In this document: piece after piece, positions 15,555-23,932 of the stretch | How positions within the stretch are numbered: the stretch's first letter is position 1 | How the letters are laid out: each line of letters starts with the position of its first letter | Source of the DNA: Peribacillus kribbensis DSM 17871 | GTDB taxonomy: Bacteria > Bacillota > Bacilli > Bacillales > DSM-1321 | Reading direction: 5' to 3' | Assembly (NCBI RefSeq): GCF_000430765.1 | Contig: NZ_KE387238.1 | Coordinates: 302,435-356,879, forward strand | DNA: 54,445 nt | Made by a program: the position numbers and the translations under genes | Notes under the pieces: generated by a model | Databases searched by the model: none | What the model saw: only the letters and a program-made list of their open reading frames with translations | Told to the model about the DNA's origin: nothing

Positions 15555-16292
15555 TTATTTCACGACAACTTTCATTTCTATATGCTCATGAATTTTTTCT
15601 TCTTTTTCAACATGCACTTTGACATGATAAAACCCTGCAGCAGGAAATTTGTGTGTATATGTATAGACTCCCCGTGCAGCTTCCTTGGCATCCAGATACT
15701 CGTGCCTGCTTTCTCCGTCTTTCCAGAGTTCGAATCTTACGGCTGCCTTTTCAAGCGGTTCATTGTGATTAGAGACATGGGCAGTAAGCAGAACATCTGC
15801 ATGTGCCTTGATATTTTCCACACCCATTAAATGAATTTGTACGTCACCGCTATGATCATGTTCTCCCCCGCCGTTGTCAGACTCTTTTGCAGCAGCCGTA
15901 TCTCCTTTGCCAACTATGAGTTTTCCGCTTGGCATGCTGTGCATGTCCCTTGCGGTCACATGGGAGGTAATCAAATAGACGCCATCTTCCGAAAAAGTTT
16001 TTTTAATTTTGTAGATTCCTTTTTTCTGTGTCTTGACCTCCACCATTTCGGATTCAGCTTCACCGTTTCTTCTAATTTCGAATTCCACTTTCTCTGCATC
16101 TGTCACTGCCTTTTTGTCCTGAGTCACTTTAGCAGAAAGCTCAACCTCCTGATTGACTTCTGCCGTTTTAGGTATATGTAATTGGACATCGAGCATTTTG
16201 GGCACCGCGTCCCTGGTTTCACGATGACCTGAGTCTGAACAGCCAGATAACAGAAGCAGTGCAGTCAGAATGGCCGCTCCATATTTTTGCAT
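15555..16292 (-). CDS. Lipoprotein with two YtkA/FixH-like domains
   Basis: 245 residues. The signal peptide ends in the lipobox LLSGC, so the mature protein is lipid-anchored outside the membrane. Two Ig-like YtkA-type domains follow, at about 35-125 (VQLHIPKTAEVNQEVELSAKV) and 145-245 (VQIHLMGVENIKAHADVLLTAHV), joined by a His-rich linker GGGEHDHSGD. Such domains occur with copper or cytochrome oxidase assembly genes, and histidines in the linker could bind metal; no such genes lie nearby. Start at ATG 16292, after CGAGGA, rather than 16310. Monocistronic. Confidence 0.75.
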   Translation of the reverse strand: MQKYGAAILTALLLLSGCSDSGHRETRDAVPKMLDVQLHIPKTAEVNQEVELSAKVTQDKKAVTDAEKVEFEIRRNGEAESEMVEVKTQKKGIYKIKKTFSEDGVYLITSHVTARDMHSMPSGKLIVGKGDTAAAKESDNGGGEHDHSGDVQIHLMGVENIKAHADVLLTAHVSNHNEPLEKAAVRFELWKDGESRHEYLDAKEAARGVYTYTHKFPAAGFYHVKVHVEKEEKIHEHIEMKVVVK

Positions 16293-16396
16293 GTTTTGTC
16301 CTCGTTCCATGTTAGTTTATTCAATTTTTAATTATACTTGATGACAATGGAATAATTGTGTACAAATTCGTACATTTGCCAAAGGAAAGTGAAACA

Positions 16397-16426
16397 GGGA
16401 GCACACTTTTTCACTCGTGTACTCCC
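16397..16426 (-). terminator. Possible terminator of the autolysin gene
   Basis: GGGAGTACAC pairs with GTGTGCTCCC across a ten-base loop on the minus strand, 13 bases after the stop. The tail TGTTTC is poor in T. Confidence 0.5.
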
Positions 16427-16438
16427 CCTCTAGTAAAA

Positions 16439-18892
16439 CTATTTCAGTTCCCGGGCAATATATTTAGCACTCACCCAGCCTGTATTTCCTGTTGGAAGCT
16501 TCACCTGATACCAAGTTCCCGAAGGATCAGTAATCAGACTGTTATCCTTGTTCATCACCAGCATGACATTTTGATTCAGTTTTAATTGTGTAAGAATATT
16601 GCTGGAGGATGATGTATCCGGCGTTATTCGTACGTTGACCGTGTCTGTGGCTCTCCCCAGGTTTAATGCACTGATATATGTTTTGTAATTAACGAAATCA
16701 ATGGATTTGGTCCAATACAGCTTTCCGTCCGTCTCCACTTTCACCCAGTAATCATTGGTTTTTTCGATGAGATGGAGCACACTTCCTTTTTTAGCCGTCA
16801 TGATATGATCCGAAACCCCTTTGGCAGAATTGAGGACTAAATCGCTGTTTGCCATGATGGATATCCCATCCGGGAATAGATCACTGCCTTGTGGTATAGA
16901 AGGTACCTGGTCAGATGTTTCATTCCTTACTGCTCTGGAATAGTAGGCAGGATCGTATGGAAGGATATTCTGCATATGCGCTGCAATCTTTTTCCCCCAT
17001 TCAGGGTCACTTGCATAATAAAAGTTCATTCCCTCACTGTCAGCATCGATCCGCTTTCCTTCCATATCAACAGTACTGAACCCCAGATAAGCCCCTTTAT
17101 ATCGAAAGAAGACGCCTGATATAGGATTCGGATTCAGATAAGTTGCCTTAATCTGCCTTGCAATATAATTGATATTTTCCTCCAGTGAATTAAATTTATA
17201 GGAAGAAATAAACGGGGCTGCATCATATGATCCAAAACCGAATAAATTATTCTTCCCGATGGAAATCAGGGAGGTCCCAAATGCACTTTCATGAATAGCA
17301 TGTGCAGCAAGATAAAGGGAATTCACTCCATATTTCTTTCCTGCGTCGACAAAAAGTTGTCCTTTTCCGGATAAAACGCTGACACTTCTAAAGCTTTTAT
17401 ATCTGCTGTCTATATAGAAATTGATCTGTTGGGCAGTTACCGGGGACTGTGTGCGCAGGTCAATGAACTGGTAGCCTTCCCTGCTGCCCTGATAGCCTGT
17501 TTTCACTTGTATCAACCCTTCCTCCCTCACATAACCTGAGGTACTTCCACTCATGATTTTGTACCAGCCATCAGAGGTTTTTGCCTGGGCTGTAACAAGG
17601 GTGGATGCTGCAATACTGCCAGTTATGGATGAGCCTTCAGATGCTTCTTTATATAGGGTAAGATCTGTATTTGTGACAAAGGAAAGATTATTTACTTGTA
17701 CTTCAACTGCATTATTCTTCTGTAAATCCTCACTCTTTACATATCCCTGGCGTCCATTGAAGGAAACCTTGAACCAGGTGCCAATTTTTTCTTGAGGCAC
17801 AAGCTGGCTTCCGGCCGGGATGCTACCGAGCATTTTATAGGCACTTCCGAACGATTCATAGAGAGTGGTGTCTTGTAATGCAGAGTATGTCTCCTGGGTG
17901 ACAGGGCTTGCTTTTTCTTTTACAACATCCTTGCTGTTTAGATAATAGGTTTTGGAATTGAATTGAACCTTGTACCAGAGATTCCCGTCAGGACTGACTG
18001 CCTTTCCTGGAGAAGAAAATCCGTTGTTCGCCGTGACAGTGCCCTGCTTTGTAAACACGTTTTGATTGAGAATAAATAGTGCCGCCTCGTTCTTGGTGAA
18101 GACGATTCCCTGGCTGCTCGTATCATATTGTATATTGGGTGCTGCGGAATATTTTTGGACTGCTCTTGAGTCAATCCAACCCCAAAGTCCCTTGTACCCC
18201 GCTGAATACCAGCTCCCAGCCATTAAATTCGATGAAAGCACGGTTCCCTTCGGAATTTTGACGAGCTTTTTATATCCAGTTCCCAATCCCTGAAATAAAT
18301 AGGTATCCTGTGTAGTTTGAAGCTTGATCTGGGCGGTGCTCACCTTCGCTTTTGCCCCTGTGTCCCTGCTGTTTATATACAAGGTTTTCCCTGAAAAAGA
18401 GAGCTGGTACCATTTCTCGCCCCTGCTGTTGGTCACAAGCAGTGTAGTATAAAAGCCGTTTCCTGCTGCAAGTGTCCCTGCCCTCTTGTTTATTGTATCC
18501 GCGGAAGGATATAAAGCCGCGCTTTTTGGAGCAAAGAAATAAGTTTTTACTATGGGCTGCTTGTAATAATATTCTTTAGCATATTTCTTCATAATCCATC
18601 CGGCAGCAGAGGTTTTCTTTTTATTCTTCGTAAATGTATAAGTTACCTTCAGCCAGCTGTCCTTTTCTTGTACCGATGCAGCGACTGCTCCTTTTGGGAT
18701 CGTGAGGATTGTTTTATAACTCGTTTTGGGTCCAGAGCGCAAATTAACATTTGCCGTTGTCTGATAGTTGATCACCTGTGTCTGAGCGAAAGCTTCAGAA
18801 TTTCCTATTGACTCCCTGAATGGCAGCGGATAGACGGCAGCACCTGTTGTAATTCCGGCTGTCAAAACCAGAAGTCTTGCAATCTTTTTCAT
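16439..18892 (-). CDS. SH3b-repeat cell wall N-acetylglucosaminidase
   Basis: 817 residues from the ATG after AAAGGAG; the frame opens 48 codons earlier without a site. MKKIARLLVLTAGITTGAAV is a signal peptide. Several bacterial SH3 repeats follow up to about residue 470, each with the NLRSGP / GWI or DTTLYESFGSAYK pattern. A glucosaminidase (LytD/PF01832-type) domain spans about 510-670: FVDAGKKYGVNSLYLAAHAIHESAFGTS with the catalytic Glu in HES, then NLFGFGSYD. Another SH3 region (NVRITPDTSSSSNIL, GWVSAKY) closes the protein. It should cleave glycan strands at the cell wall. Probably a vegetative autolysin; exact role unknown. Confidence 0.9.
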   Translation of the reverse strand: MKKIARLLVLTAGITTGAAVYPLPFRESIGNSEAFAQTQVINYQTTANVNLRSGPKTSYKTILTIPKGAVAASVQEKDSWLKVTYTFTKNKKKTSAAGWIMKKYAKEYYYKQPIVKTYFFAPKSAALYPSADTINKRAGTLAAGNGFYTTLLVTNSRGEKWYQLSFSGKTLYINSRDTGAKAKVSTAQIKLQTTQDTYLFQGLGTGYKKLVKIPKGTVLSSNLMAGSWYSAGYKGLWGWIDSRAVQKYSAAPNIQYDTSSQGIVFTKNEAALFILNQNVFTKQGTVTANNGFSSPGKAVSPDGNLWYKVQFNSKTYYLNSKDVVKEKASPVTQETYSALQDTTLYESFGSAYKMLGSIPAGSQLVPQEKIGTWFKVSFNGRQGYVKSEDLQKNNAVEVQVNNLSFVTNTDLTLYKEASEGSSITGSIAASTLVTAQAKTSDGWYKIMSGSTSGYVREEGLIQVKTGYQGSREGYQFIDLRTQSPVTAQQINFYIDSRYKSFRSVSVLSGKGQLFVDAGKKYGVNSLYLAAHAIHESAFGTSLISIGKNNLFGFGSYDAAPFISSYKFNSLEENINYIARQIKATYLNPNPISGVFFRYKGAYLGFSTVDMEGKRIDADSEGMNFYYASDPEWGKKIAAHMQNILPYDPAYYSRAVRNETSDQVPSIPQGSDLFPDGISIMANSDLVLNSAKGVSDHIMTAKKGSVLHLIEKTNDYWVKVETDGKLYWTKSIDFVNYKTYISALNLGRATDTVNVRITPDTSSSSNILTQLKLNQNVMLVMNKDNSLITDPSGTWYQVKLPTGNTGWVSAKYIARELK

Positions 18893-19084
18893 AGATTCTC
18901 CTTTAAGTACTCCAAACATGGATGTTTTACCCATGTAAGAAATAAGTATATTTGGGATAACATAAACAAATTGTAAAATACTCCTAGTAGAATTATAGCA
19001 GGGCGATAAATCTATGACTATGTAAAATCCATACAAATAACGATAAATTAATAGTTCTTACAACCCGGCAATATTCAATAAATA

Positions 19085-19112
19085 GGAAAAACCCCTTTAG
19101 GGGGTTTTTCTA
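19085..19112. terminator. Terminator after cotX-like gene
   Basis: GAAAAACCCCCT-AAA-GGGGTTTTTCC is a strong short hairpin with T-runs on both strands, about 100 bases beyond the cotX-like stop. The sequence 18893-19084 carries no gene. Confidence 0.85.
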
Positions 19113-19213
19113 GAAGGGGGTATGATGGTATTTTCTTAAGCCGAAGGCAATATTGTTTGGACTTTTAGAATGAGTTATTGGAGTGTGTTGTTTACTTATC
19201 ATAGGCAGGTAGA

Positions 19214-19696
19214 TTATAGGATATCCAGTCTTACAAGAAGGGCAACCAAGAGCTGTACAAGGATTTGGATATTTACTGCTACTTGTGTGTCGACTGTTTC
19301 AACAGAAACATTTCTGGAATTCTCAATAACTGTTTTCTGGCGTGAGATCTGCTTAACCTGTGAAGATTGAAGCAGCTCTTGGGCCACTCTCTCTGCCCTG
19401 CTTGCATCAGCGATGGAAATGTTGATGAGTACCACAATGGCAGCCTGAAGTGCAGCCTGGAGTGAGATGGCCGCTTTAGTATCGATTGTAGTAACTGTAA
19501 TGTCACAAGAGTCTTTAATAAAAACTAATTCCTCTGAAAGCTGGAATTCATTCCTGCTTTGCACAGCTTCCTGCTGTACATTCTCTTCCTGATCGCAGCA
19601 TAATGGATGGTTCCTTGTTGGGTCGAGGGCAGACCATCTCTGGCTGGAGCAAGCACTTACTTCTTCATTTCCTGAGTGATAATATTCTTGGTTCAT
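19214..19696 (-). CDS. cotX: Spore coat protein of the CotX family
   Basis: 160 residues. The N-terminal third is Cys/Gln-rich. Two copies of the Coat_X domain follow: FQLSEELVFIKDSCDI / TIDTKAAISLQAALQAAI and QISRQKTVIENSRNVSVE / TVDTQVAVNIQILVQLLVA. In B. subtilis CotX belongs to the insoluble outer coat/crust made in the mother cell with CotV, CotW, CotY and CotZ. The ATG is preceded by AGGAGG. A CotW-like gene lies 55 bases upstream on the same strand, as in the cotVWXYZ cluster; cotY/cotZ are not in this window. Confidence 0.88.
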   Translation of the reverse strand: MNQEYYHSGNEEVSACSSQRWSALDPTRNHPLCCDQEENVQQEAVQSRNEFQLSEELVFIKDSCDITVTTIDTKAAISLQAALQAAIVVLINISIADASRAERVAQELLQSSQVKQISRQKTVIENSRNVSVETVDTQVAVNIQILVQLLVALLVRLDIL

Positions 19697-19751
19697 TCAT
19701 GTTCCTCCTATATCCCTTTTGGATATTTGATCTTCGGTTTTACCCGATTCC

Positions 19752-20078
19752 TTATTGATCTTTATTGAAAATCTTCAGAGAATTAACATCATTTTCAACC
19801 GTTTCTGCAGCAGCAACAGCATCCCCGGATTGGTCAGGGTCGGCAGCCGGTGGAACAGCAGACGTGACTGTGGTTTCTGTGACATTTTTGTGTAAGTTTT
19901 TCAGAAAAGAATCTGCTTGTTTTTTTAGCTTCTTAACCGTTTTCCGCAATTCCTGCTTTTCCTTATCGGAAAGCTTCATAGCAGTATTTTCTATTCCATG
20001 TTTCTTAAGCGTATTTGACACAAGCAGCCCCATTAACCCTTTAGTTGCGTCTTCATGCTTAGACTTTCTCTTCGACAC
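19752..20078 (-). CDS. cotW: Spore coat protein, CotW-like
   Basis: 108 residues. The segment GLLVSNTLKKHGIENTAMK followed by LSDKEKQELRKTVKKLKKQ fits the conserved helical core of CotW (NIFSKHG...SDEEKEML). The C-terminal third is acidic and Ala/Val-rich and unlike B. subtilis CotW. GTG start with AAAGGAGGGG. Placed directly before the cotX-like gene, as expected for coat-crust genes. Assignment rests on this short similarity plus neighbourhood. Confidence 0.65.
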   Translation of the reverse strand: MSKRKSKHEDATKGLMGLLVSNTLKKHGIENTAMKLSDKEKQELRKTVKKLKKQADSFLKNLHKNVTETTVTSAVPPAADPDQSGDAVAAAETVENDVNSLKIFNKDQ

Positions 20079-20179
20079 TTATACCCCTCCTTTTCTTTAT
20101 TCCCTATTACCTTATGTACACAGCCTGACTTTTGCCTTAAGGCAAACGTGTAATTTATACAAGCGTGAGCCCAAACTTT

Positions 20180-20285
20180 CTGGGGGGACTGCCCCTATTT
20201 CCCTGGGGACATGCCCCTTTTCCCATGGACAGACCCCTATTTCCCGGGGACAGACCCCACTTCCCGGGGACACGCACCGTTTCCC
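20180..20285. repeat. Five-unit GC-rich tandem repeat
   Basis: Units of 20-23 bp with the pattern C-GGGGACAGACCCC-TATTTCC follow one another from 20180: CTGGGGGGACTGCCCCTATT, CTGGGGACATGCCCC, CATGGACAGACCCC, CGGGGACAGACCCC, CGGGGACACGCACC. Each unit holds a small GGGGAC/CCCC palindrome. It lies between the cotW-like gene and a small gene. Similar GGGGACAG motifs are scattered through Bacillus intergenic DNA as I remember; no coding role. Confidence 0.7.
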
Positions 20286-20412
20286 AAATACGGGTCACAA
20301 ACAGCCTATTGATGAATAAACTGTAAGGATTGGATAAAAAATCATTTTTATGTTTGATTGTCTCTATATTGGTAAAAGTTAAAGAGGACGTATTAAGAAA
20401 GGAGGCATGCCG

Positions 20413-20547
20413 ATGTCAAAGGAGAAACACCCTTTGTTTTCTGATGAGTTTCTGGATAATCTGGCATCTGAGATTAATCAGATGTACAGTGGAGGAGCCG
20501 CTGAGGAAGCCCCTCTTGAACAGAGTGAGGATACTGGATTGATTTAA
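20413..20547 (+). CDS. Small acidic protein, 44 residues
   Basis: MSKEKHPLFSDEFLDNLASE is followed by INQMYSGGAAEEAPLE and a short acidic tail. The ATG lies seven bases after a perfect AAAGGAGG (20398-20405), which is the best reason to believe it. No domain recognised and no membrane segment. It stands alone between coat genes and an acetyltransferase remnant, so a sporulation link is possible, but there is no direct evidence. Confidence 0.6.
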   Translation: MSKEKHPLFSDEFLDNLASEINQMYSGGAAEEAPLEQSEDTGLI

Positions 20548-20599
20548 TCTAAAGGGGATTCCTTCTCTCTTCCCCTAATTGCACCCGGCTGTTCACTTC

Positions 20600-20951
20600 T
20601 CATGTTTGTTTTTTTAACACACAATGACATTCCTTATGACCCTGACCCATTTTGGGAAATATTTTTCCTGTGCTCTCAAGCAAAACAAAACCGGATTTTT
20701 CTATAGATCTGCAGGAATTAAGATTTCCCTCCCAGGCTTGAGCATGGATTTCTTCCACCATTAATTGATGGAATGCAAAATCATAATCCAGCCATCGGGC
20801 TTCCTGTGTAAATCCTTTTCTCCAATAGGGCTTTCCCATTCTCTGACCTCCTATGAAATCACTTGAGCCAGAGATGCATGAATGGTTCAATATTCCTTAA
20901 AACAACCAATTGTCCCTGAAGGAGCGGGGCATCCTTGAAAAAGTGCCTCAT
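20600..20951 (-). pseudogene. GNAT acetyltransferase with internal deletion
   Basis: The 5' end keeps AAGGAG and ATG (complement of 20949-20951) with MRHFFKDAPLLQGQLVVLRN, the normal start of a GNAT protein. The frame stops soon after at a TGA. Another frame carries a complete GNAT C-terminus: GKPYWRKGFTQEA (acetyl-CoA loop), DYDFAFHQL, AWEGNLNSCRSIEKSGFVLL. The central ~60 residues are missing, so the gene looks internally deleted and out of frame. A real GNAT would be about 170-180 residues. Confidence 0.75.
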
Positions 20952-21250
20952 GAAAAATCTCCTTCCTATTTCGGCTGGCTTGTTCGAGTAAAATCCTTAC
21001 AAGTTATTTTCTTCCACCAGGCGGCGGTGCTAAAAGCTGCAGCCATTATGATAGCACCATGGCTGTATTCGCTGCGGCAGATGCCATTGCTTTCCTCCCC
21101 TTTATGTATTACCTCCATCATACAGCATGACAGTCCATATATTCCTTGCCTTGACAGGGATTCTATAGGCAGTTTTAGTTCCTACCCGGCCGTTTTGCTT
21201 TACTATATTCAAAAATAGAGATAAAATTATAACTGGAATCTATATAACTG
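20952..21250. other. Intergenic stretch, no gene recognised
   Basis: About 300 bases between the GNAT remnant and the thi riboswitch. The only candidate is a 13-codon minus-strand reading frame (21046-21087, MASAAANTAMVLS) behind a strong GGGGAGG at 21094-21100. I see no promoter for the thi operon that I would commit to. Confidence 0.5.
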
Positions 21251-21333
21251 CTAGGGGTGCCTGATAACCGGGCTGAGAGAAAAACGTTGTTTTTTAACCC
21301 TTTGGACCTGATCTGGATGATACCAGCGTAGGA
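21251..21333 (+). ncRNA. TPP riboswitch of thiMDE
   Basis: THI-box blocks in order: GCTAGGGGTGCC, GGGCTGAGAGA, AACCCTTTGGACCTGATC, TGGATGATACCAGCGTAGG. The terminator at 21378 sits between it and thiM. It should switch off thiamine salvage when TPP is plentiful. Confidence 0.95.
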
Positions 21334-21377
21334 AAGTAGTAATAAATAGACAGACCCTCTATCTATTTGATATTACA

Positions 21378-21407
21378 AGCCAGGTCCACATTCGGTCCTG
21401 GCTTTTT
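21378..21407 (+). terminator. Expression-platform terminator before thiM
   Basis: AGCCAGGTCC-ACATTC-GGTCCTGGCT followed by TTTTTT. Confidence 0.88.
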
Positions 21408-21465
21408 TGTGTCTTATTCCTGGCTGGAATATTAGATGGCAGAGAAACGAAAGGAGATTATTGGG

Positions 21466-22272
21466 ATGGATGAATTGCATATTGCCGGTCTTCTGGACAA
21501 AGTGCGGAAGGCAAATCCGCTTGTACATAATATTACAAATATAGTCGTAACCAACTTTACAGCGAATGGACTGCTGGCTCTTGGAGCCTCCCCTGTCATG
21601 GCCTATGCCCCCGAGGAGGCAGCCGATATGGCCAAAATCGCAGGAGCTCTTGTATTGAACATTGGCACCTTACAATCGGATGTGGTGGAATCGATGCTGA
21701 TTGCGGGCAGGTCAGCCAACCATCATTCTGTTCCTGTTATACTTGATCCGGTTGGAGCGGGGGCGACTGCTTACCGGACAGAAACAGCCCGCAGGCTCTT
21801 GAAGGAATTGAAGATTACCATATTGCGGGGGAACGCCGCGGAAATTGCCAATGTGATCGGAGAAAACTGGGCGATCAAAGGGGTAGATGCCAGCGCGGGC
21901 TCAGGCAATACAGCAGAACTCGCCGTTAAGGCGGCCACAGAGCTTCGCTGTACCGTTGTCATTACCGGAAAGGAAGATTTCATTTCGGATGGCAGTACAG
22001 TATATTCTTCAGCCAATGGACACCCTCTTTTAACGAAGGTTACCGGTACAGGATGCCTTCTCACTTCTGTCATAGGAGCCTTTGCAGCAGTGGAGGAAAA
22101 TCCTGCGGCAGCCTCACTGGCAGCTGTGGCCGCTTATGGAATGGCTGCTGAGCTTGCCGCTGAAAAGACAGAAACCCAGGGTCCCGGAAGCTTTCAAATT
22201 GAATTGTTAAATCAATTATCCAGGATTAACAGCAGGGATATAGAACGTCTAAGCAAGATAGAAAAATTGTGA
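21466..22272 (+). CDS. thiM: Hydroxyethylthiazole kinase
   Basis: 268 residues. It phosphorylates 4-methyl-5-(2-hydroxyethyl)thiazole for salvage into thiamine phosphate. Conserved stretches include [46 protein letters not shown] and [11 protein letters not shown] with the catalytic Cys. I use ATG 21466, nine bases after AAAGGAG; an in-frame ATG ten codons earlier is poorly placed. First of thiM-thiD-thiE, each separated by few bases or overlapping, under the TPP riboswitch. Confidence 0.95.
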   Translation: MDELHIAGLLDKVRKANPLVHNITNIVVTNFTANGLLALGASPVMAYAPEEAADMAKIAGALVLNIGTLQSDVVESMLIAGRSANHHSVPVILDPVGAGATAYRTETARRLLKELKITILRGNAAEIANVIGENWAIKGVDASAGSGNTAELAVKAATELRCTVVITGKEDFISDGSTVYSSANGHPLLTKVTGTGCLLTSVIGAFAAVEENPAAASLAAVAAYGMAAELAAEKTETQGPGSFQIELLNQLSRINSRDIERLSKIEKL

Positions 22273-22291
22273 TACTTTGGAGGAATTCCCT

Positions 22292-23098
22292 ATGCAAAAA
22301 GCATTGACCATAGCAGGCTCTGACAGCGGCGGCGGGGCTGGCATCCAGGCAGATCTGAAAACCTTCCAGGAAATGAAGGTTTATGGCATGTCAGCACTTA
22401 CTGCCATTACTGCCCAAAATACAGTCGGCGTACAGGCTGTTTATCCAATGACTCCTGAGGCTGTTGCTGCCCAAATGGATTCCATTGGCAGTGATATCGG
22501 AACAGATGCCCTTAAAACCGGCATGCTGTTTAATGCAGACATCATCAAAGCGGTCTCTGATAGAATCAAATTCTATAAGTGGACGAATGTCGTGGTCGAT
22601 CCAGTCATGATTGCTAAAGGAGGTGCTTCCCTTCTTCAGCAGGAAGCTGTTTCGGCACTTAAAGAGCATCTGCTGCCTCTTGCTTCAGTCATCACCCCCA
22701 ATATCCCAGAGGCTGAAGTATTGACTGGCTTAACGATCCATACACTGGATCAGAAAAAGGAGGCAGCCAGATTGCTGCTCGATTTAGGGGTAAAAGCTGC
22801 CGTTATTAAAGGCGGCCATGATGAGGACCCTATGGTGTCATCGGATTTATTTTATGACGGACAAAGCTTTGTCGAACTAAAAAGCACCAGAATCAACACA
22901 AAAAACACACATGGTACCGGATGTACGTTTTCTGCTGCTCTCACGTCGGGACTTGCGAACGGTGAGGAAGTGCTGGAGGCTGTCACTAAAGCAAAGAAAT
23001 TTATCCAGGCGGCTATCCAGAACCATCTCCACATCGGCCACGGCCATGGGCCGACCAATCATTGGGCCTATAACGAGACAGGAGGTTCCCTTAGTTGA
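22292..23098 (+). CDS. thiD: Hydroxymethylpyrimidine/phosphomethylpyrimidine kinase
   Basis: 268 residues of the ribokinase fold. MQKALTIAGSDSGGGAGIQADLK is the HMP-binding start, VVDPVMIAKGG and NIPEAEVLTG are family hallmarks, and HGTGCTFSAALTSGL holds the ATP anion hole. It converts HMP to HMP-PP through HMP-P. The ATG follows GGAGG at 22279; the upstream TTG in the same frame overlaps that site. The C-terminus has a His-rich HLHIGHGHGP. Its end overlaps the TTG of thiE. Confidence 0.94.
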   Translation: MQKALTIAGSDSGGGAGIQADLKTFQEMKVYGMSALTAITAQNTVGVQAVYPMTPEAVAAQMDSIGSDIGTDALKTGMLFNADIIKAVSDRIKFYKWTNVVVDPVMIAKGGASLLQQEAVSALKEHLLPLASVITPNIPEAEVLTGLTIHTLDQKKEAARLLLDLGVKAAVIKGGHDEDPMVSSDLFYDGQSFVELKSTRINTKNTHGTGCTFSAALTSGLANGEEVLEAVTKAKKFIQAAIQNHLHIGHGHGPTNHWAYNETGGSLS

Positions 23099-23748
23099 TA
23101 TACACATCCCAAGAGATAAGAAAGCTGCTTAAAGTGTACTTTATCATGGGCAGCACTAATTGCTTTAAAGATCCAAAAGAGGTATTAGAGGAAGCCATCA
23201 AAGGCGGCATCACTTTATTTCAGTTCAGGGAAAAAGGGACTGGGGCCCTTCAGGGAGAGGAAAAGCTGACATTGGCCAAAGAACTGCAGGCGATATGCAA
23301 AGAGAACAGCATCCCCTTTATCATCAATGATGACCTTGATTTAGCCCTTACTCTTGATGCAGATGGAATCCATATTGGACAGGATGATGGAGATATCGTA
23401 GAGACAAGAAAACTCATTGGAGACGATAAAATCCTTGGCGTTTCCGTCCACAGTGAAGAAGAGGCTGTATTGGCTAAGCTCTCCGGTGCCGATTATTTTG
23501 GCATCGGCCCGGTCTTCCCGACAAGCACCAAGGAAGATGCAAAGCCTGCGCGGGGATCTGTTTTGATTGAGGAGCTCCTAAAAAGAGAAATCCATGTACC
23601 CATCGTGGGAATTGGCGGAATCACCCCTGCCAATGCGGGTACAGTAATGGCTTCTGGAGCAGATGGCGTTTCCGTTATAACCGCCATATCGCATGCGGAT
23701 TCTCCCCTGCAGACAGCCAGGGAGTTAAAGAGCATATGTATCAAATAA
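23095..23748 (+). CDS. thiE: Thiamine-phosphate synthase
   Basis: 217 residues, TIM-barrel. Joins HMP-PP and thiazole phosphate to thiamine phosphate. Motifs: FQFREKGTG, FIINDDLDLALTLDADGIHIGQDD, GVSVHS, DYFGIGPVFPTSTKEDA, and VGIGGITPANA. TTG start (23095) that overlaps the thiD stop, nine bases after AGGAGG. Together with ThiM and ThiD it makes a complete salvage set; no genes for de novo synthesis are in this window. Confidence 0.94.
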   Translation: MIYTSQEIRKLLKVYFIMGSTNCFKDPKEVLEEAIKGGITLFQFREKGTGALQGEEKLTLAKELQAICKENSIPFIINDDLDLALTLDADGIHIGQDDGDIVETRKLIGDDKILGVSVHSEEEAVLAKLSGADYFGIGPVFPTSTKEDAKPARGSVLIEELLKREIHVPIVGIGGITPANAGTVMASGADGVSVITAISHADSPLQTARELKSICIK

Positions 23749-23779
23749 AACAAGAAGGACTGCTGGTCCTTCTTGTTTT
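23747..23779 (+). terminator. Terminator of thiMDE
   Basis: AAAACAAGAAGGAC pairs with GTCCTTCTTGTTTT around a four- to five-base loop right at the thiE stop. Confidence 0.9.
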
Positions 23780-23874
23780 CATCTTATATTTGACATTGAG
23801 TATTCTTTAAGAAAGTTCCTGACCACCTCATGATAAACATCTGCTATCAACTTTCTCTCCCATTCAGCTGGCAA
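23779..23874 (-). CDS. Possible 31-residue protein downstream of the HEPN-like gene
   Basis: TTG start (complement of 23872-23874) seven bases after AAGGGGGA, translating as MPAEWERKLIADVYHEVVRN plus FLKEYSMSNIR. The same frame stays open back into the end of the HEPN-like gene, so this could also be the tail of a longer frame. A regular amphipathic helix is predicted by eye. Small helical partners often accompany HEPN proteins, but this link is only positional. Confidence 0.35.
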   Translation of the reverse strand: MPAEWERKLIADVYHEVVRNFLKEYSMSNIR

Positions 23875-23932
23875 AGCTGCTTCCCCCTTAATCCATATGC
23901 CAGAAACATATATTTTTAGTATGTTTAAGTTC

